From contig CALBUZ010000141.1 in NCBI GenBank assembly GCA_937969105.1, positions 1 through 27,335 of the forward strand: 27,335 nt of DNA, in the 5' to 3' direction. The notes beneath the pieces were generated by a model. It did not search any database. It was not told the DNA's origin and was given only the letters and a program-made list of their open reading frames with translations. The translations under genes were made by a program, and so were the position numbers. Positions 15,260-25,226 of the stretch are shown here, piece after piece; positions within the stretch are counted from its first letter, which is position 1; every line of letters starts with the position of its first letter. This DNA comes from an uncultured Collinsella sp. GTDB taxonomy: Bacteria > Actinomycetota > Coriobacteriia > Coriobacteriales > Coriobacteriaceae.

Positions 15260-16345
15260 ATGCACATTCCAGATAATTATCTGTCTCCGCAGACCGATGC
15301 CGTCATGGCAGTGGCGATGGTGCCCGTTTGGGTCCACTGCATCAAGAAGGTGCGCGCCACGCTCGATCGCGAGCATATGGCTTTCCTGGGCATCTGCGCC
15401 GCTTTTTCCTTCTTGCTCATGATGTTCAACGTGCCGCTGCCCGGCGGCACCACAGGCCACGCCGTCGGCGGCGCACTTATCGCGCTGCTGCTGGGCCCCG
15501 AGGCCGCGGCTATCGCTGTCTCGGTCGCGCTGGCGCTGCAGGCGCTGCTGTTTGGCGACGGCGGCATCCTGTCCTTTGGCGCCAACTGCTTTAATATGGC
15601 CTTCGTGCTGCCGTTTGCCGCTGCTATCGTGTTCCGTGCGCTCAACAGCCGTTTGCACGACAAGAGCTGGGGCACCTCGGTTTCGGCCATCGTAAGCGGC
15701 TGGGTCGGCCTGTGCCTGGCGGCCCTGTGCGCGGCAATCGAGTTTGGTATTCAGCCAATGCTCTTTACCAACGCTTCGGGTGCGCCGCTGTACTGCCCCT
15801 TCCCGCTGTCTATTGCGATTCCTGCCATGATGATCCCGCATATGCTGGTTGCCGGCGTGGTCGAGGGCGTGGCGACGGCCGCCATCTACGGTTTCATTAA
15901 GAAGACGGCGCCGGGCGTTATCGTCGGTCCCGAGGCCGTCGATGGCCAGCTTGCCGCCGAGGGCGCTGCTGCCAAGAAGACCTCGCTGATCCCCACGCTC
16001 ATCCTGGTCGCTGTGCTCGTGGTGGCCACGCCGCTGGGCTTGCTTGCCACCGGTGACGCCTGGGGTGAGTGGGACGCCGAGGGCGCCGCAACTGCCGTCC
16101 AGGAGGCTGGTGACGACAGTCTGCAGGCTTCGGTCGGTCTCGATACCCCGACCTTTGCCGATGCCCTGCCCACGGGCGATTATCTGCAGGCCTATTCCGA
16201 GGAGCAGGGCCTTGGCTTTGCCGGCCAGGCTGCGATGTATATTCTTTCGGGTGTGATTGGCGTGGCGGTGCTCACCATCGCATTTCGTTTGATATCGCTG
16301 ACGGTTAAGGAAAGCGGTGCTCATGGCAATAGCCGAGCTGCCTAG
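15260..16345 (+). CDS. cbiM: ECF nickel/cobalt transporter, fused CbiM/NikM-NikN substrate-binding subunit
   Basis: This is the substrate-capturing S component of an energy-coupling-factor uptake system. The N-terminus MHIPDNYLSPQ, with His2 next to Met1, is the hallmark metal-binding end, and TGHAVGG places a second ligand at His67. GGILSFGANCFNMAF and about seven hydrophobic segments make up the CbiM part (1-235). Residues about 237-350 resemble NikN: a helix, then TPLGLLATGDAWGEW, an extracytoplasmic loop rich in Asp and Glu, and a final helix (AAMYILSGVIGVAVLTIA). So the usual separate CbiN/NikN subunit is fused and no cbiN gene is needed. Start ATG 15260 has GGGAGG upstream. The metal is Ni or Co; the NikR-like operator argues for Ni. 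It overlaps cbiQ by 23 bases. Confidence 0.9.
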   Translation: MHIPDNYLSPQTDAVMAVAMVPVWVHCIKKVRATLDREHMAFLGICAAFSFLLMMFNVPLPGGTTGHAVGGALIALLLGPEAAAIAVSVALALQALLFGDGGILSFGANCFNMAFVLPFAAAIVFRALNSRLHDKSWGTSVSAIVSGWVGLCLAALCAAIEFGIQPMLFTNASGAPLYCPFPLSIAIPAMMIPHMLVAGVVEGVATAAIYGFIKKTAPGVIVGPEAVDGQLAAEGAAAKKTSLIPTLILVAVLVVATPLGLLATGDAWGEWDAEGAATAVQEAGDDSLQASVGLDTPTFADALPTGDYLQAYSEEQGLGFAGQAAMYILSGVIGVAVLTIAFRLISLTVKESGAHGNSRAA

Positions 16346-17159
16346 CTGGCTTGCGGTCGAGCAGCGTTACGAGCCCGCGGGGGCTCGGCATCGTGTGATG
16401 CAAAAGAATGTCCTGCACCTGGCGAGCCTGCTTGAGCGGGTTCGCCTGGGTGGAGGCGCGCACGAGGGCGGGTCGATGGTCGACCGCGCCCTTTCTTGCG
16501 TTTCGGCGCCGGTGCGCCTGGTGGGGATGTTCGTTTGCGTCCTGTGCGTGTGCCTGACGCAGAGCCCGCTGTACCTGATGTTGATGGCGGCCATCGCGTT
16601 GGTGCTGGTCGCGGTGCGCCCCGTACGCGGGCTGCGAGCGACTTTTGTGCCGGCGTTGGCTGCCGCGGGGTTTGCCGTGGTTCTTGCGCTGCCTGCCCTG
16701 CTGCTGGGTGCTTCTGCCACGGGCGCCATGCTCAAGATTGCGCTCAAGACATTCATTAACGTGACGCTCGTGCTGGGCGTTTCGTGGACGCTTACGTGGA
16801 GTCGCATGTCGGCGGCGCTTAAGATGTTGCGCCTGCCCGACGAGGTCATCTTTACGTTTGATATGGCACTCAAGCATATCGAGGTGCTGGGACGCACGGC
16901 GCACGATTTGTGCGAATCGGTCATGCTGCGCAGCGTTGGCCGTGCGCCTGAGGGATTTTCGCGTACCGACTCGCTGGCGGGTATCATGGGCATGACCTTT
17001 ATCAAGGCGATGGAATGCAGCCGCGCGATGGACGAGGCTATGCTTTGCCGCGGCTTTGCCGGCGCGTATCCGGCGCCCGCACGCGCCGGGTTTGGCTGGC
17101 GCGATGCGGTTTACGCGGCCGGCGTGGCGCTGCTGGCAGTGTTATGCGCGGTGCTGTAG
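16323..17159 (+). CDS. cbiQ: ECF transporter transmembrane (T) component CbiQ
   Basis: This 278-residue membrane protein couples the substrate subunit to the ATPase. Hydrophobic helices lie at about 58-80, 83-97, 108-128 and 133-155, with another at the C-terminus. The coupling helices that touch the ATPase are visible as SRMSAALKMLRLPDEVIFTF, and as SRAMDEAMLCRGF, which corresponds to the family's second Ala-Arg-Gly type motif. Start ATG 16323 is nine bases after AAGGAAA; the GTG at 16317 is too close to that site. The start lies inside the end of cbiM, so the two are probably translationally coupled. Confidence 0.88.
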   Translation: MAIAELPSWLAVEQRYEPAGARHRVMQKNVLHLASLLERVRLGGGAHEGGSMVDRALSCVSAPVRLVGMFVCVLCVCLTQSPLYLMLMAAIALVLVAVRPVRGLRATFVPALAAAGFAVVLALPALLLGASATGAMLKIALKTFINVTLVLGVSWTLTWSRMSAALKMLRLPDEVIFTFDMALKHIEVLGRTAHDLCESVMLRSVGRAPEGFSRTDSLAGIMGMTFIKAMECSRAMDEAMLCRGFAGAYPAPARAGFGWRDAVYAAGVALLAVLCAVL

Positions 17160-17205
17160 GCGCTGCTGGTTCCGGCTGGGGATGCAAATAGGGAAGGGCG
17201 ACGTT

Positions 17206-17976
17206 TTGACGATCGATATGAATAATGCGGCGGGCACGAACGGTGCGGGCGGCGCCGAGGTCACGCCGCTCATCGAGCTGCGCGACGTAGTGTTCTCCTA
17301 TGCGGGACATACGGTTGTCGATGGCGTGTCGCTGCAGGTCGATCGTGGCGAACTCGTTGCCCTGCTCGGTCCCAACGGCTGCGGTAAGACGACGATTATG
17401 CGCCTTATTAACGGCCTTGAGCTTGCGGACGCGGGTGCGTACCTGTTCGACGGGCATGCGGTCGATGCGGCATATCTCAAGGATTCCGCGACGGCCCAGC
17501 GGTTCCATCAGCGCGTGGGCTTTGTGTTTCAAAACGCCGATGCGCAGCTCTTTTGTGCCACGGTCGGCGAGGAAGTCGCGTTTGGCCCGGCTCAAATGGG
17601 GCTGCCAGCAGACGAGCTCGAGCGCCGCGTCCGCGATGCCATGGAGCTATTCCAGGTTGCCGACCTTGCCGACGTCTCTCCCTATCAGCTCTCGGGCGGG
17701 CAAAAGAAGCGCGTTGCGCTGGCTGCGGTGGTGTCGATGAACCCGGATATCCTGGTGCTCGACGAGCCTACCAACGGACTTGACGAGGACTCTTGCGACA
17801 TCGTGGTCAACTTTCTACTGGCCTATGTTGCTGCCGGTAAGACGGTCTTGATGAGCACGCACCATCAGGATTTGGTACGACGCCTGGGTGCCCGTGCAAT
17901 CTTTATCGATCGATATCACCATGTGGTCGAGGCGCCTTCGCCGTCGTATGGAACCGAGAGCGGCGCTGCGGAATAG
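17206..17976 (+). CDS. cbiO: ECF transporter ATPase CbiO
   Basis: The ABC ATPase of the metal-uptake system, 256 residues from this start. Walker A is GPNGCGKTT (55-63), the Q-loop Gln is 109, the signature LSGGQKKRVALA begins at 162, Walker B is ILVLDEPTNGLD (182-193) and the H-loop is STHH (217-220). It is the only ATPase in the operon, so it should act as a homodimer. The start is uncertain. TTG 17206 has AAGGG seven bases upstream, while ATG 17182 and ATG 17218 in the same frame have poorly placed sites. It follows cbiQ within 46 bases and closes the operon. Confidence 0.9.
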   Translation: MTIDMNNAAGTNGAGGAEVTPLIELRDVVFSYAGHTVVDGVSLQVDRGELVALLGPNGCGKTTIMRLINGLELADAGAYLFDGHAVDAAYLKDSATAQRFHQRVGFVFQNADAQLFCATVGEEVAFGPAQMGLPADELERRVRDAMELFQVADLADVSPYQLSGGQKKRVALAAVVSMNPDILVLDEPTNGLDEDSCDIVVNFLLAYVAAGKTVLMSTHHQDLVRRLGARAIFIDRYHHVVEAPSPSYGTESGAAE

Positions 17977-18021
17977 TTGCTGCGTAGAGCGTGCGTAGCC
18001 GCCCGCGTGGCTTTGCCGTGA

Positions 18022-18030
18022 TGGTATAGT
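18022..18030 (+). promoter_or_regulatory. Extended -10 element before the phospholipase-like gene
   Basis: TGGTATAGT fits an extended -10 (TGn plus TATAGT), 26 bases before the chosen start. No good -35 was found 17 bases upstream. Confidence 0.35.
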
Positions 18031-18055
18031 TATCCAGGTTTTTATGGGGGTGGCT

Positions 18056-18904
18056 ATGCCAAGCTGGAACATTCATATCGCTCAAACGGAGCGTTTGCTG
18101 GAGCGCACCGGTGCGCTTGCCAATAGCGTGCGCGACCGCAATGCCTTTTTGTTTGGCTGCGTGGTTCCGGATATCTTCGTGGGCTATATGGTCCCTGGCA
18201 TCGCCGATCCCATCCCGTATCGCATCACGCATTTTGCCAAGCCTGAGCCTATCCCCAAGCCGCGCGAGCACGAATTCTGGGATACCTATGTGGCGCCGCT
18301 GCTCAAAGGGGCGCCTGTTGGTACGCCGGCTGCCGCGACCTCGATTGTCGAGGAACGCGAGCGACTCAATCGGGTACATTATCCCCAACGCTACAAGGAC
18401 GCCGAGCCGGTTGCCGGTCCCGGTGCTAGTGAGCTTTCGCTCGCGCCCGATGACGTGGCGCAGTCGCTGCTCGATCTGACGCTGGGCGTTTGGTCTCACC
18501 TCGTGGCCGATACCGTGTGGAATACGCGCGTGAATCAGTACCTGGAGGCACACGGCGGCAAGCCGTGCGAGGAATTCCGCATTAAAAAGCAAGGCGACTT
18601 TGACTGGTTTGGCAAGACACTCGGCATCGTTTCGATTCCGCGCGCGACCGATCGCCTGTATACTGCGGCGACCCGTTTTGGTCAGTATCCCATCCATAAG
18701 GAGTATGTGCTCAAGACCATTGGCGTTATGCACGAGATTGTACGCGAAAACCCCGGCGAGCCCGATCATCCGCCGTATCGCTTGCTAACCGAGGAGTTTT
18801 TCGATGCAACGTTTACCGAGGTCATCGAGCTGACCGAGGCGGGTTTTGCCGCCCGTGTCGAATCGCCCGATGTGCCTGCGCTGCCCCTGATTGCTAGCTG
18901 CTAG
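18056..18904 (+). CDS. Zinc-dependent phospholipase C family protein (Zn_dep_PLPC-like)
   Basis: The 282-residue protein resembles the Zn-dependent phospholipase C / S1-P1-nuclease-like fold common in Gram-positive genomes. Likely metal ligands are His7 in PSWNIHI, Asp39 in FLFGCVVPDI, His59 in ITHF, and His148 and Asp152 in WSHLVADTVWN. Unlike secreted phospholipases it has no signal peptide, so it is probably cytoplasmic with an unproven substrate. I chose ATG 18056 because GGGGG lies five bases upstream and the protein then opens with the family's short N-terminus; ATG 18044 adds only four residues. Its stop overlaps the stop of the convergent gene by 3 bases at CTAG. The family call is good; the activity is inference. 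Confidence 0.7.
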   Translation: MPSWNIHIAQTERLLERTGALANSVRDRNAFLFGCVVPDIFVGYMVPGIADPIPYRITHFAKPEPIPKPREHEFWDTYVAPLLKGAPVGTPAAATSIVEERERLNRVHYPQRYKDAEPVAGPGASELSLAPDDVAQSLLDLTLGVWSHLVADTVWNTRVNQYLEAHGGKPCEEFRIKKQGDFDWFGKTLGIVSIPRATDRLYTAATRFGQYPIHKEYVLKTIGVMHEIVRENPGEPDHPPYRLLTEEFFDATFTEVIELTEAGFAARVESPDVPALPLIASC

Positions 18905-19974
18905 CTGGCCGGCCCAGCAGTGAATAGCTCAACCCAATCGACAAGTAGCTCTTGCCGTAAGGTATCTTCGGCAATGCGCTCCTGTTTGGTCTTTGGGATG
19001 TGGGGAAGCCCGGCCTTTTTATGGATGAGCTCGGCTATGTGGTCGAAGCTCTTCTTCTCCTTGATCTGGTCATAGGTAATTTGGATGACGTCGTAGCCCA
19101 TGCTTGTGAGTGCGGTGGCGCGCTCGGCATCGGAGAGGCTCGCGGCTTCGCTGTCGTGGGCAGAGCGGCCTTGGCATTCCAGAATGACGCCCATGCTGTC
19201 GGTGGCGCTTTCGATGAGGATATCGGCGTAGCAGCAGGTTTTGTCATACAGCGAACGTGCGGCTTCACTGAGCGGGATGCGCGCGTTGTTGGCGATCTCG
19301 ATGCCCTGGCCGCCCTCGTCGCGGGGGAGCGAGATAAGCATGGAGGTCTGTACTTCGAAGGGCGAGGCGGCCTGCCCCGTCATGTGCTCGGCCGCCCAGC
19401 GCAGTTGTTTGACGCCGCGCAGGCCTGCGGCTTGCTTGGCGAACGCGGCGATATCCGTTGCGGTAAGAAGCGGCGTGCGCTTCCACAAGTTGGTGTCATT
19501 GCCCTTGGTGTCGTTAACTCGCTCCCAGCCGCAGTTGGGTGGAATGAACTTAAGCGAAATAGCTTCATCGAGTTGTTGTTGCGTTCGCTCGCAGGGCTTA
19601 AACACTGCAAAGGAGCCGCACATCTCGTAGCAAGCCATGAGTAACTGGTTGCGTGAAACCTGCGTAGCAAGGTTGAGCAGCGTGAACTCCGGTGACGTGA
19701 CATCAAACCCATGTTCAGTCTGCCTAAACGACCCCGGAGGTGGTTCTTGGGTCAGGAGGTGCGATTTAAACAGGCTTCGCGACCCGGATTGTGCCCGAGT
19801 GAATACAAGCCTGTGAAGTGGTGCGTGAAGCAGGTCTTTTACAACTGCATGACTTCCGAGGCCACAACATCTGCGATCCATATTGCCAAGGCTAATGGCG
19901 GGGTAAAGGCCTAATACCTGCGGCGGGATGCGGTAGTAGTTAAAGGCGGATTGCCCACAAAGCGTCAGGTCCAT
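18901..19974 (-). CDS. Coriobacterial DUF559/VSR-fold protein with AbiEi-like N-terminal region
   Basis: The 357-residue protein has the two-part layout of a family abundant in Coriobacteriia. The N-terminal part recalls AbiEi-type antitoxins (CGQSAFNYYRIPP near 6-18 and TSPEFTLLNLATQV at 93-106). The middle has the family block LRWAAEHMTGQAASPFEVQT (191-210). The C-terminal part looks like a VSR/DUF559 nuclease fold, with Asp251 (YADILIE), Glu266-Cys-Gln268-Gly and His273 as possible active-site residues, then ALTSMGYDVIQIT. The canonical YD or YDG after the Glu strand is replaced by CQGR, so catalysis is uncertain. Start ATG 19974 has AGGAGG five bases upstream. The role is unknown; a defence or toxin-antitoxin link is inference. 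Confidence 0.75.
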   Translation of the reverse strand: MDLTLCGQSAFNYYRIPPQVLGLYPAISLGNMDRRCCGLGSHAVVKDLLHAPLHRLVFTRAQSGSRSLFKSHLLTQEPPPGSFRQTEHGFDVTSPEFTLLNLATQVSRNQLLMACYEMCGSFAVFKPCERTQQQLDEAISLKFIPPNCGWERVNDTKGNDTNLWKRTPLLTATDIAAFAKQAAGLRGVKQLRWAAEHMTGQAASPFEVQTSMLISLPRDEGGQGIEIANNARIPLSEAARSLYDKTCCYADILIESATDSMGVILECQGRSAHDSEAASLSDAERATALTSMGYDVIQITYDQIKEKKSFDHIAELIHKKAGLPHIPKTKQERIAEDTLRQELLVDWVELFTAGPAS

Positions 19975-20028
19975 AATGCCCTCCTGGCCGAAATCATCTC
20001 TTTGAAGCGAGTGATGCCAGCGTCAATC

Positions 20029-20152
20029 CGGAAGTATGCGGCAAAATCTGAACCCTATGAGCGGACCTGGCTTTTGAGGCTAGTTTATCAGGCATTTTGT
20101 TGCGAAAAAACAGGGTGTGCTCGGAGGTTCCAGAATTTGCCGCATACTTCCG
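20029..20152. repeat. 26/27-base inverted repeat with 71-base spacer (MITE-like), in the 424-base gap before pyk
   Basis: CGGAAGTATGCGGCAAA at 20029-20045 is repeated in perfect inversion at 20136-20152. With one mismatch and one extra base the arms extend to 20054 and 20126 (ending AACC / GGTT). Just inside and outside, GACCTGGCTTTT (20064-20075) and AAAACCAGGTC (20153-20163) are a second, offset inverted pair. TTTATCAG occurs twice (near 20083 and 20187). There is no ORF, and the remaining bases to 20330 hold no gene I can support. Confidence 0.7.
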
Positions 20153-20327
20153 AAAACCAGGTCGATTTGGTTCTTGCTAAAACGATTTATCAGCCCTGTG
20201 TGAGGTGTGGGTTTGCCACCGGGCGAACACTTTTAGCGCTTGGGGCTTTATTTTTTGGGCCTCGAAGGGTGGATTTCGCGCTTTTGGTAAAGAAATGAGT
20301 GCATGTTTTGCCGTGCGCCGGCATTGA

Positions 20328-20370
20328 CGCAAAGAAAAGGGTCCGGAAGGCGAAGCCTTCCGGACCCTTT
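20328..20370 (-). terminator. Intrinsic terminator of pyk
   Basis: A perfect 16-bp stem joins 20336-20351 and 20355-20370 (core GGGTCCGGAAGGC) around a 3-base GAA loop. On the minus strand it runs into TTTTCTTT. It lies 29 bases past the pyk stop. Confidence 0.9.
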
Positions 20371-20398
20371 GCAATGCAAATCTGCTTGCAAGTACGAC

Positions 20399-21859
20399 TT
20401 AACGCACCTGAGCGACGTAAGCGACGTTGGTCGAGGAGACCTTGTCCTCGAGCTGGACGCTCATACGGGGATCGCCGGCGGTAGCGACGGTCAAATCGCC
20501 AGTCTTGACGTAGCCGAGCTCCTTAGCGGTCTCGATCGCCTTGACGATCGTGCCGTTGACGGTGCCCTGGGTAATCTCGGCCTGGTGCGGGATAACGCCC
20601 CAGTACATGATCATCTGCTGGACGGCCCACTCGTGGCGGGAGAACGCGCAGATCGGCATGTTGGGACGGAAGTGCGAGATCAGGCGAGCGGTACGACCGG
20701 TGGTCGTCGGCACGGTGATGCACTTGGCGCCAACGGTGGTGGCCATGTTCACAGCGGACATACCCACAACGTTGTTGACGACGCGGGTGCCGTGAGCGTC
20801 AGCCGGAACCTCGAGCGGAGCGTGAGCCGGGAGGTACTTCTCGGTCTCGAGAGCAATGCTGGCCTGCATCTTGACGGCCTCGACCGGGTACTTGCCGGCA
20901 GCGGACTCGCCAGAGAGCATAACGGCGTCGGTGCCGTCGTAAATGGCGTTAGCAACGTCGGCAACCTCGGCGCGCGTCGGGCGCGGGTTCTGCTGCATGG
21001 AGTCGAGCATCTGCGTAGCGGTGATAACGGGCTTATAGGCCGCGTTGCACTTGGCGATGATCTCCTTCTGGATGTGGGGAACGAGCTCGGGCTTGATCTC
21101 GATGCCCAGGTCGCCACGGGCGACCATGATGCCGTCGGAAGCCTCGAGGATCTCGTCGAAGTTCTCGACGCCCAGGGCGCACTCGATCTTCGGGAAGATC
21201 GTCACGTGCTCGCCGCCGTTCTCGCGGCAAAGCTCGCGGATGCCGCGGACGGACTCGCCGTCACGGATGAAGGAAGCGGCGATGTAGTCGATGTTCTCGG
21301 TCAGGCCAAAGAGGATGTCCTGACGATCGCGCTCGGTGATAGCGGGCAGCGAGATGTTGACGTTGGGCATGTTGACGCCCTTGCGCTCGCCGATCAGGCC
21401 GTCGTTCTTAACGACGCAGGTCATGTCCTGGCCGTCGACGGACTCGACCTCGAGGGCAACCAGGCCGTCATCGATCAGGATGAGGGAGCCCTTCTCGACC
21501 TCGGAGGGCAGAGCCAGGTAGTCGAGGGAGATGTGCTCAGCGGTGCCATGGAAATCCTCGGACGTGGGCTGAGCGGTGACGACGATCTTGTCGCCGGTCT
21601 TGACGGCAACCTTCTTGCCGTCGACCAAAAGGCCGGTGCGGACCTCGGGGCCCTTGGTGTCGAGCAGGATGCCGACGGGCATACCGAGCTCCTTGGAAAT
21701 ACGACGGACGCGCTCGATGCGACCGTGGTGCTCGTCGTAGGATCCGTGCGAGAAGTTAAAACGGGCGACGTTCATGCCCGCCTTGATCATCTCGCGGATG
21801 GTCTCGTCGCTATCGCAGGCGGGACCCATGGTGCATACAATCTTGGTGCGCTTGTACAT
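20399..21859 (-). CDS. pyk: Pyruvate kinase
   Basis: Pyruvate kinase makes pyruvate and ATP from phosphoenolpyruvate and ADP in the last step of glycolysis. The 486-residue length fits the standard three-domain enzyme without the extra C-terminal PEP-utiliser domain of some Bacilli. Signatures are TKIVCTMGPACDS (4-16), AGMNVARFNFSHG, LDTKGPEVRTG, the active-site block KIECALGVENFDEIL with the catalytic Lys-Ile-Glu, MVARGDLGIEI (metal and phosphate), KPVITATQMLDSM and RPTRAEVADVANAIYDGTDAVMLSGESAAG. Start ATG 21859 has GGAGG five bases upstream. It is a single-gene unit with its own promoter and terminator. Confidence 0.97.
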   Translation of the reverse strand: MYKRTKIVCTMGPACDSDETIREMIKAGMNVARFNFSHGSYDEHHGRIERVRRISKELGMPVGILLDTKGPEVRTGLLVDGKKVAVKTGDKIVVTAQPTSEDFHGTAEHISLDYLALPSEVEKGSLILIDDGLVALEVESVDGQDMTCVVKNDGLIGERKGVNMPNVNISLPAITERDRQDILFGLTENIDYIAASFIRDGESVRGIRELCRENGGEHVTIFPKIECALGVENFDEILEASDGIMVARGDLGIEIKPELVPHIQKEIIAKCNAAYKPVITATQMLDSMQQNPRPTRAEVADVANAIYDGTDAVMLSGESAAGKYPVEAVKMQASIALETEKYLPAHAPLEVPADAHGTRVVNNVVGMSAVNMATTVGAKCITVPTTTGRTARLISHFRPNMPICAFSRHEWAVQQMIMYWGVIPHQAEITQGTVNGTIVKAIETAKELGYVKTGDLTVATAGDPRMSVQLEDKVSSTNVAYVAQVR

Positions 21860-21922
21860 TCAGACCTCCATCTGACATCGTCTTGCGCTGATAGATAAAC
21901 CATAAGAAATAAAACTGAGATG

Positions 21923-21928
21923 ATTATA
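21923..21928 (-). promoter_or_regulatory. -10 box of the pyk promoter
   Basis: On the minus strand a perfect TATAAT lies 64 bases before the pyk start, giving a leader of about 55 bases. The -35 is weak; TTGGGG occurs with a long 19-base spacer. Confidence 0.55.
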
Positions 21929-22153
21929 ACGAAATGCCGACCGAATACCCCAAAAAATCGACCGTATGCCGAATTAGAAATTCATTTTTTGCGGTAAAAA
22001 CGGTATATGAAAAAACTTTATCAACCGTTCTGACCGCTGCTATCTGGGCGATATTTCAGTTTGATGATGCGCCGAAGAAAAAACGTTTTACCAATCTTGA
22101 GCATCACACTGTCTGCACCGTTGCGCCTGTGCCGTGTTTCCAGATGGAATGTT
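21929..22153. other. AT-rich gene-free stretch between pyk and the P-type ATPase
   Basis: This is one of the most AT-rich parts of the window, with runs such as CCCCAAAAAATCGACC and GAAAAAACTT. A 75-codon open frame on the plus strand (21934-22161) has no ribosome site and no recognisable content, so I do not call it. The stretch separates two divergent promoters. Confidence 0.5.
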
Positions 22154-22183
22154 TTGGCTAGACGCGTCGCTTTGGGGTACCAT
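22154..22183 (+). promoter_or_regulatory. Promoter of the P-type ATPase gene
   Basis: TTGGCT (22154-22159) is followed after 18 bases by TACCAT (22178-22183). The predicted start near 22190 puts the first leader hairpin (22193) at the very 5' end of the transcript. Confidence 0.55.
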
Positions 22184-22189
22184 AGCTCC

Positions 22190-22301
22190 ACTATCAACTG
22201 CCGCTCAGCACGGCAGCCTTGATGAGCCCTTGCCCTTCTCCTGGGAATTATGATCGGGCATCAATCTGCTGAGTGGCCCGAATCCCAGGAGGGGACTCTA
22301 T
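22190..22301 (+). promoter_or_regulatory. Structured 5' leader with predicted kissing loop and hairpin over the ribosome site
   Basis: Hairpin 1 spans 22193-22223: ATCAA/TTGAT and CTGCCG/CGGCAG, with bulge CC and loop CTCAGCA (22204-22210). Hairpin 2 spans 22238-22291: CTCCTGGGA (22238-22246) pairs with TCCCAGGAG (22283-22291), and inside it CGGGC (22255-22259) pairs with GCCCG (22276-22280). Its right arm includes the AGGAG of the ATPase ribosome site. The loop of hairpin 2 holds TGCTGAG (22267-22273), a perfect 7-base complement of loop 1. An alternative pairing, TTGAT plus GCCC (22219-22229) with GGGC plus ATCAA (22256-22264), would break both hairpins. This looks like a translational switch; its ligand is unknown. 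Confidence 0.6.
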
Positions 22302-24983
<2,682 letters not shown>

Positions 24984-24996
24984 GTTAACCTGTCCA

Positions 24997-25083
24997 GGCC
25001 CGCCCCTGCGTGTTTTCTTCTTCGCTGGTTCTCGCGCTTCGCGCTGCGGGATCGCTCAGAAGAAAACACTCCCGGGGCGGGCC
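24997..25083. repeat. Very long two-part hairpin downstream of the ATPase
   Basis: GGCCCGCCCC (24997-25006) pairs with GGGGCGGGCC (25074-25083). After a small internal loop, GTGTTTTCTTCT (25010-25021) pairs with AGAAGAAAACAC (25058-25069). All 22 base pairs are perfect. The 36-base head holds a further GCGC-TTC-GCGC hairpin. No T-run follows on either strand, so it is not a standard terminator; a transcript stabiliser or a dispersed repeat is possible. Confidence 0.6.
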
Positions 25084-25144
25084 CTGCGGTATCCTTGCTG
25101 ACTTTTCTCCCGTGCGGATGATAAAGGGCTGAGGGAAAGTGTGT

Positions 25145-25178
25145 GAGCTGGTCGGGCTTTGCCCGGCCAGCTCTTTTT
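25145..25178 (+). terminator. Intrinsic terminator upstream of rsgA
   Basis: GAGCTGG T CGGGC (25145-25157) pairs with GCCCG G CCAGCTC (25161-25173), with one T-G pair and a 3-base loop; TTTTT follows. It ends 48 bases before the rsgA start, terminating either the ATPase transcript or a short RNA that starts near 25125. Confidence 0.85.
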
Positions 25179-25226
25179 GATTTAAAATACCTGCTCAGTT
25201 GTGTGGTTTTGTGCTGGGAGGCGTTT

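Noticed and set aside
20303..21898. Open frame antisense to pyk (531 codons)
   Set aside because: It is a shadow of pyk: it runs through the pyk terminator hairpin and has repetitive Asp/Leu/Val composition.
21934..22161. 75-codon plus-strand open frame in the pyk-ATPase gap
   Set aside because: It has no ribosome site, an AT-rich non-coding appearance and no recognisable content, and it runs into the ATPase promoter.
22190..22301. yybP-ykoY (Mn2+) riboswitch ahead of the ATPase
   Set aside because: The gene context fits, but I could not place the conserved loop sequences or the four-way junction. I report a structured leader of unknown class instead.
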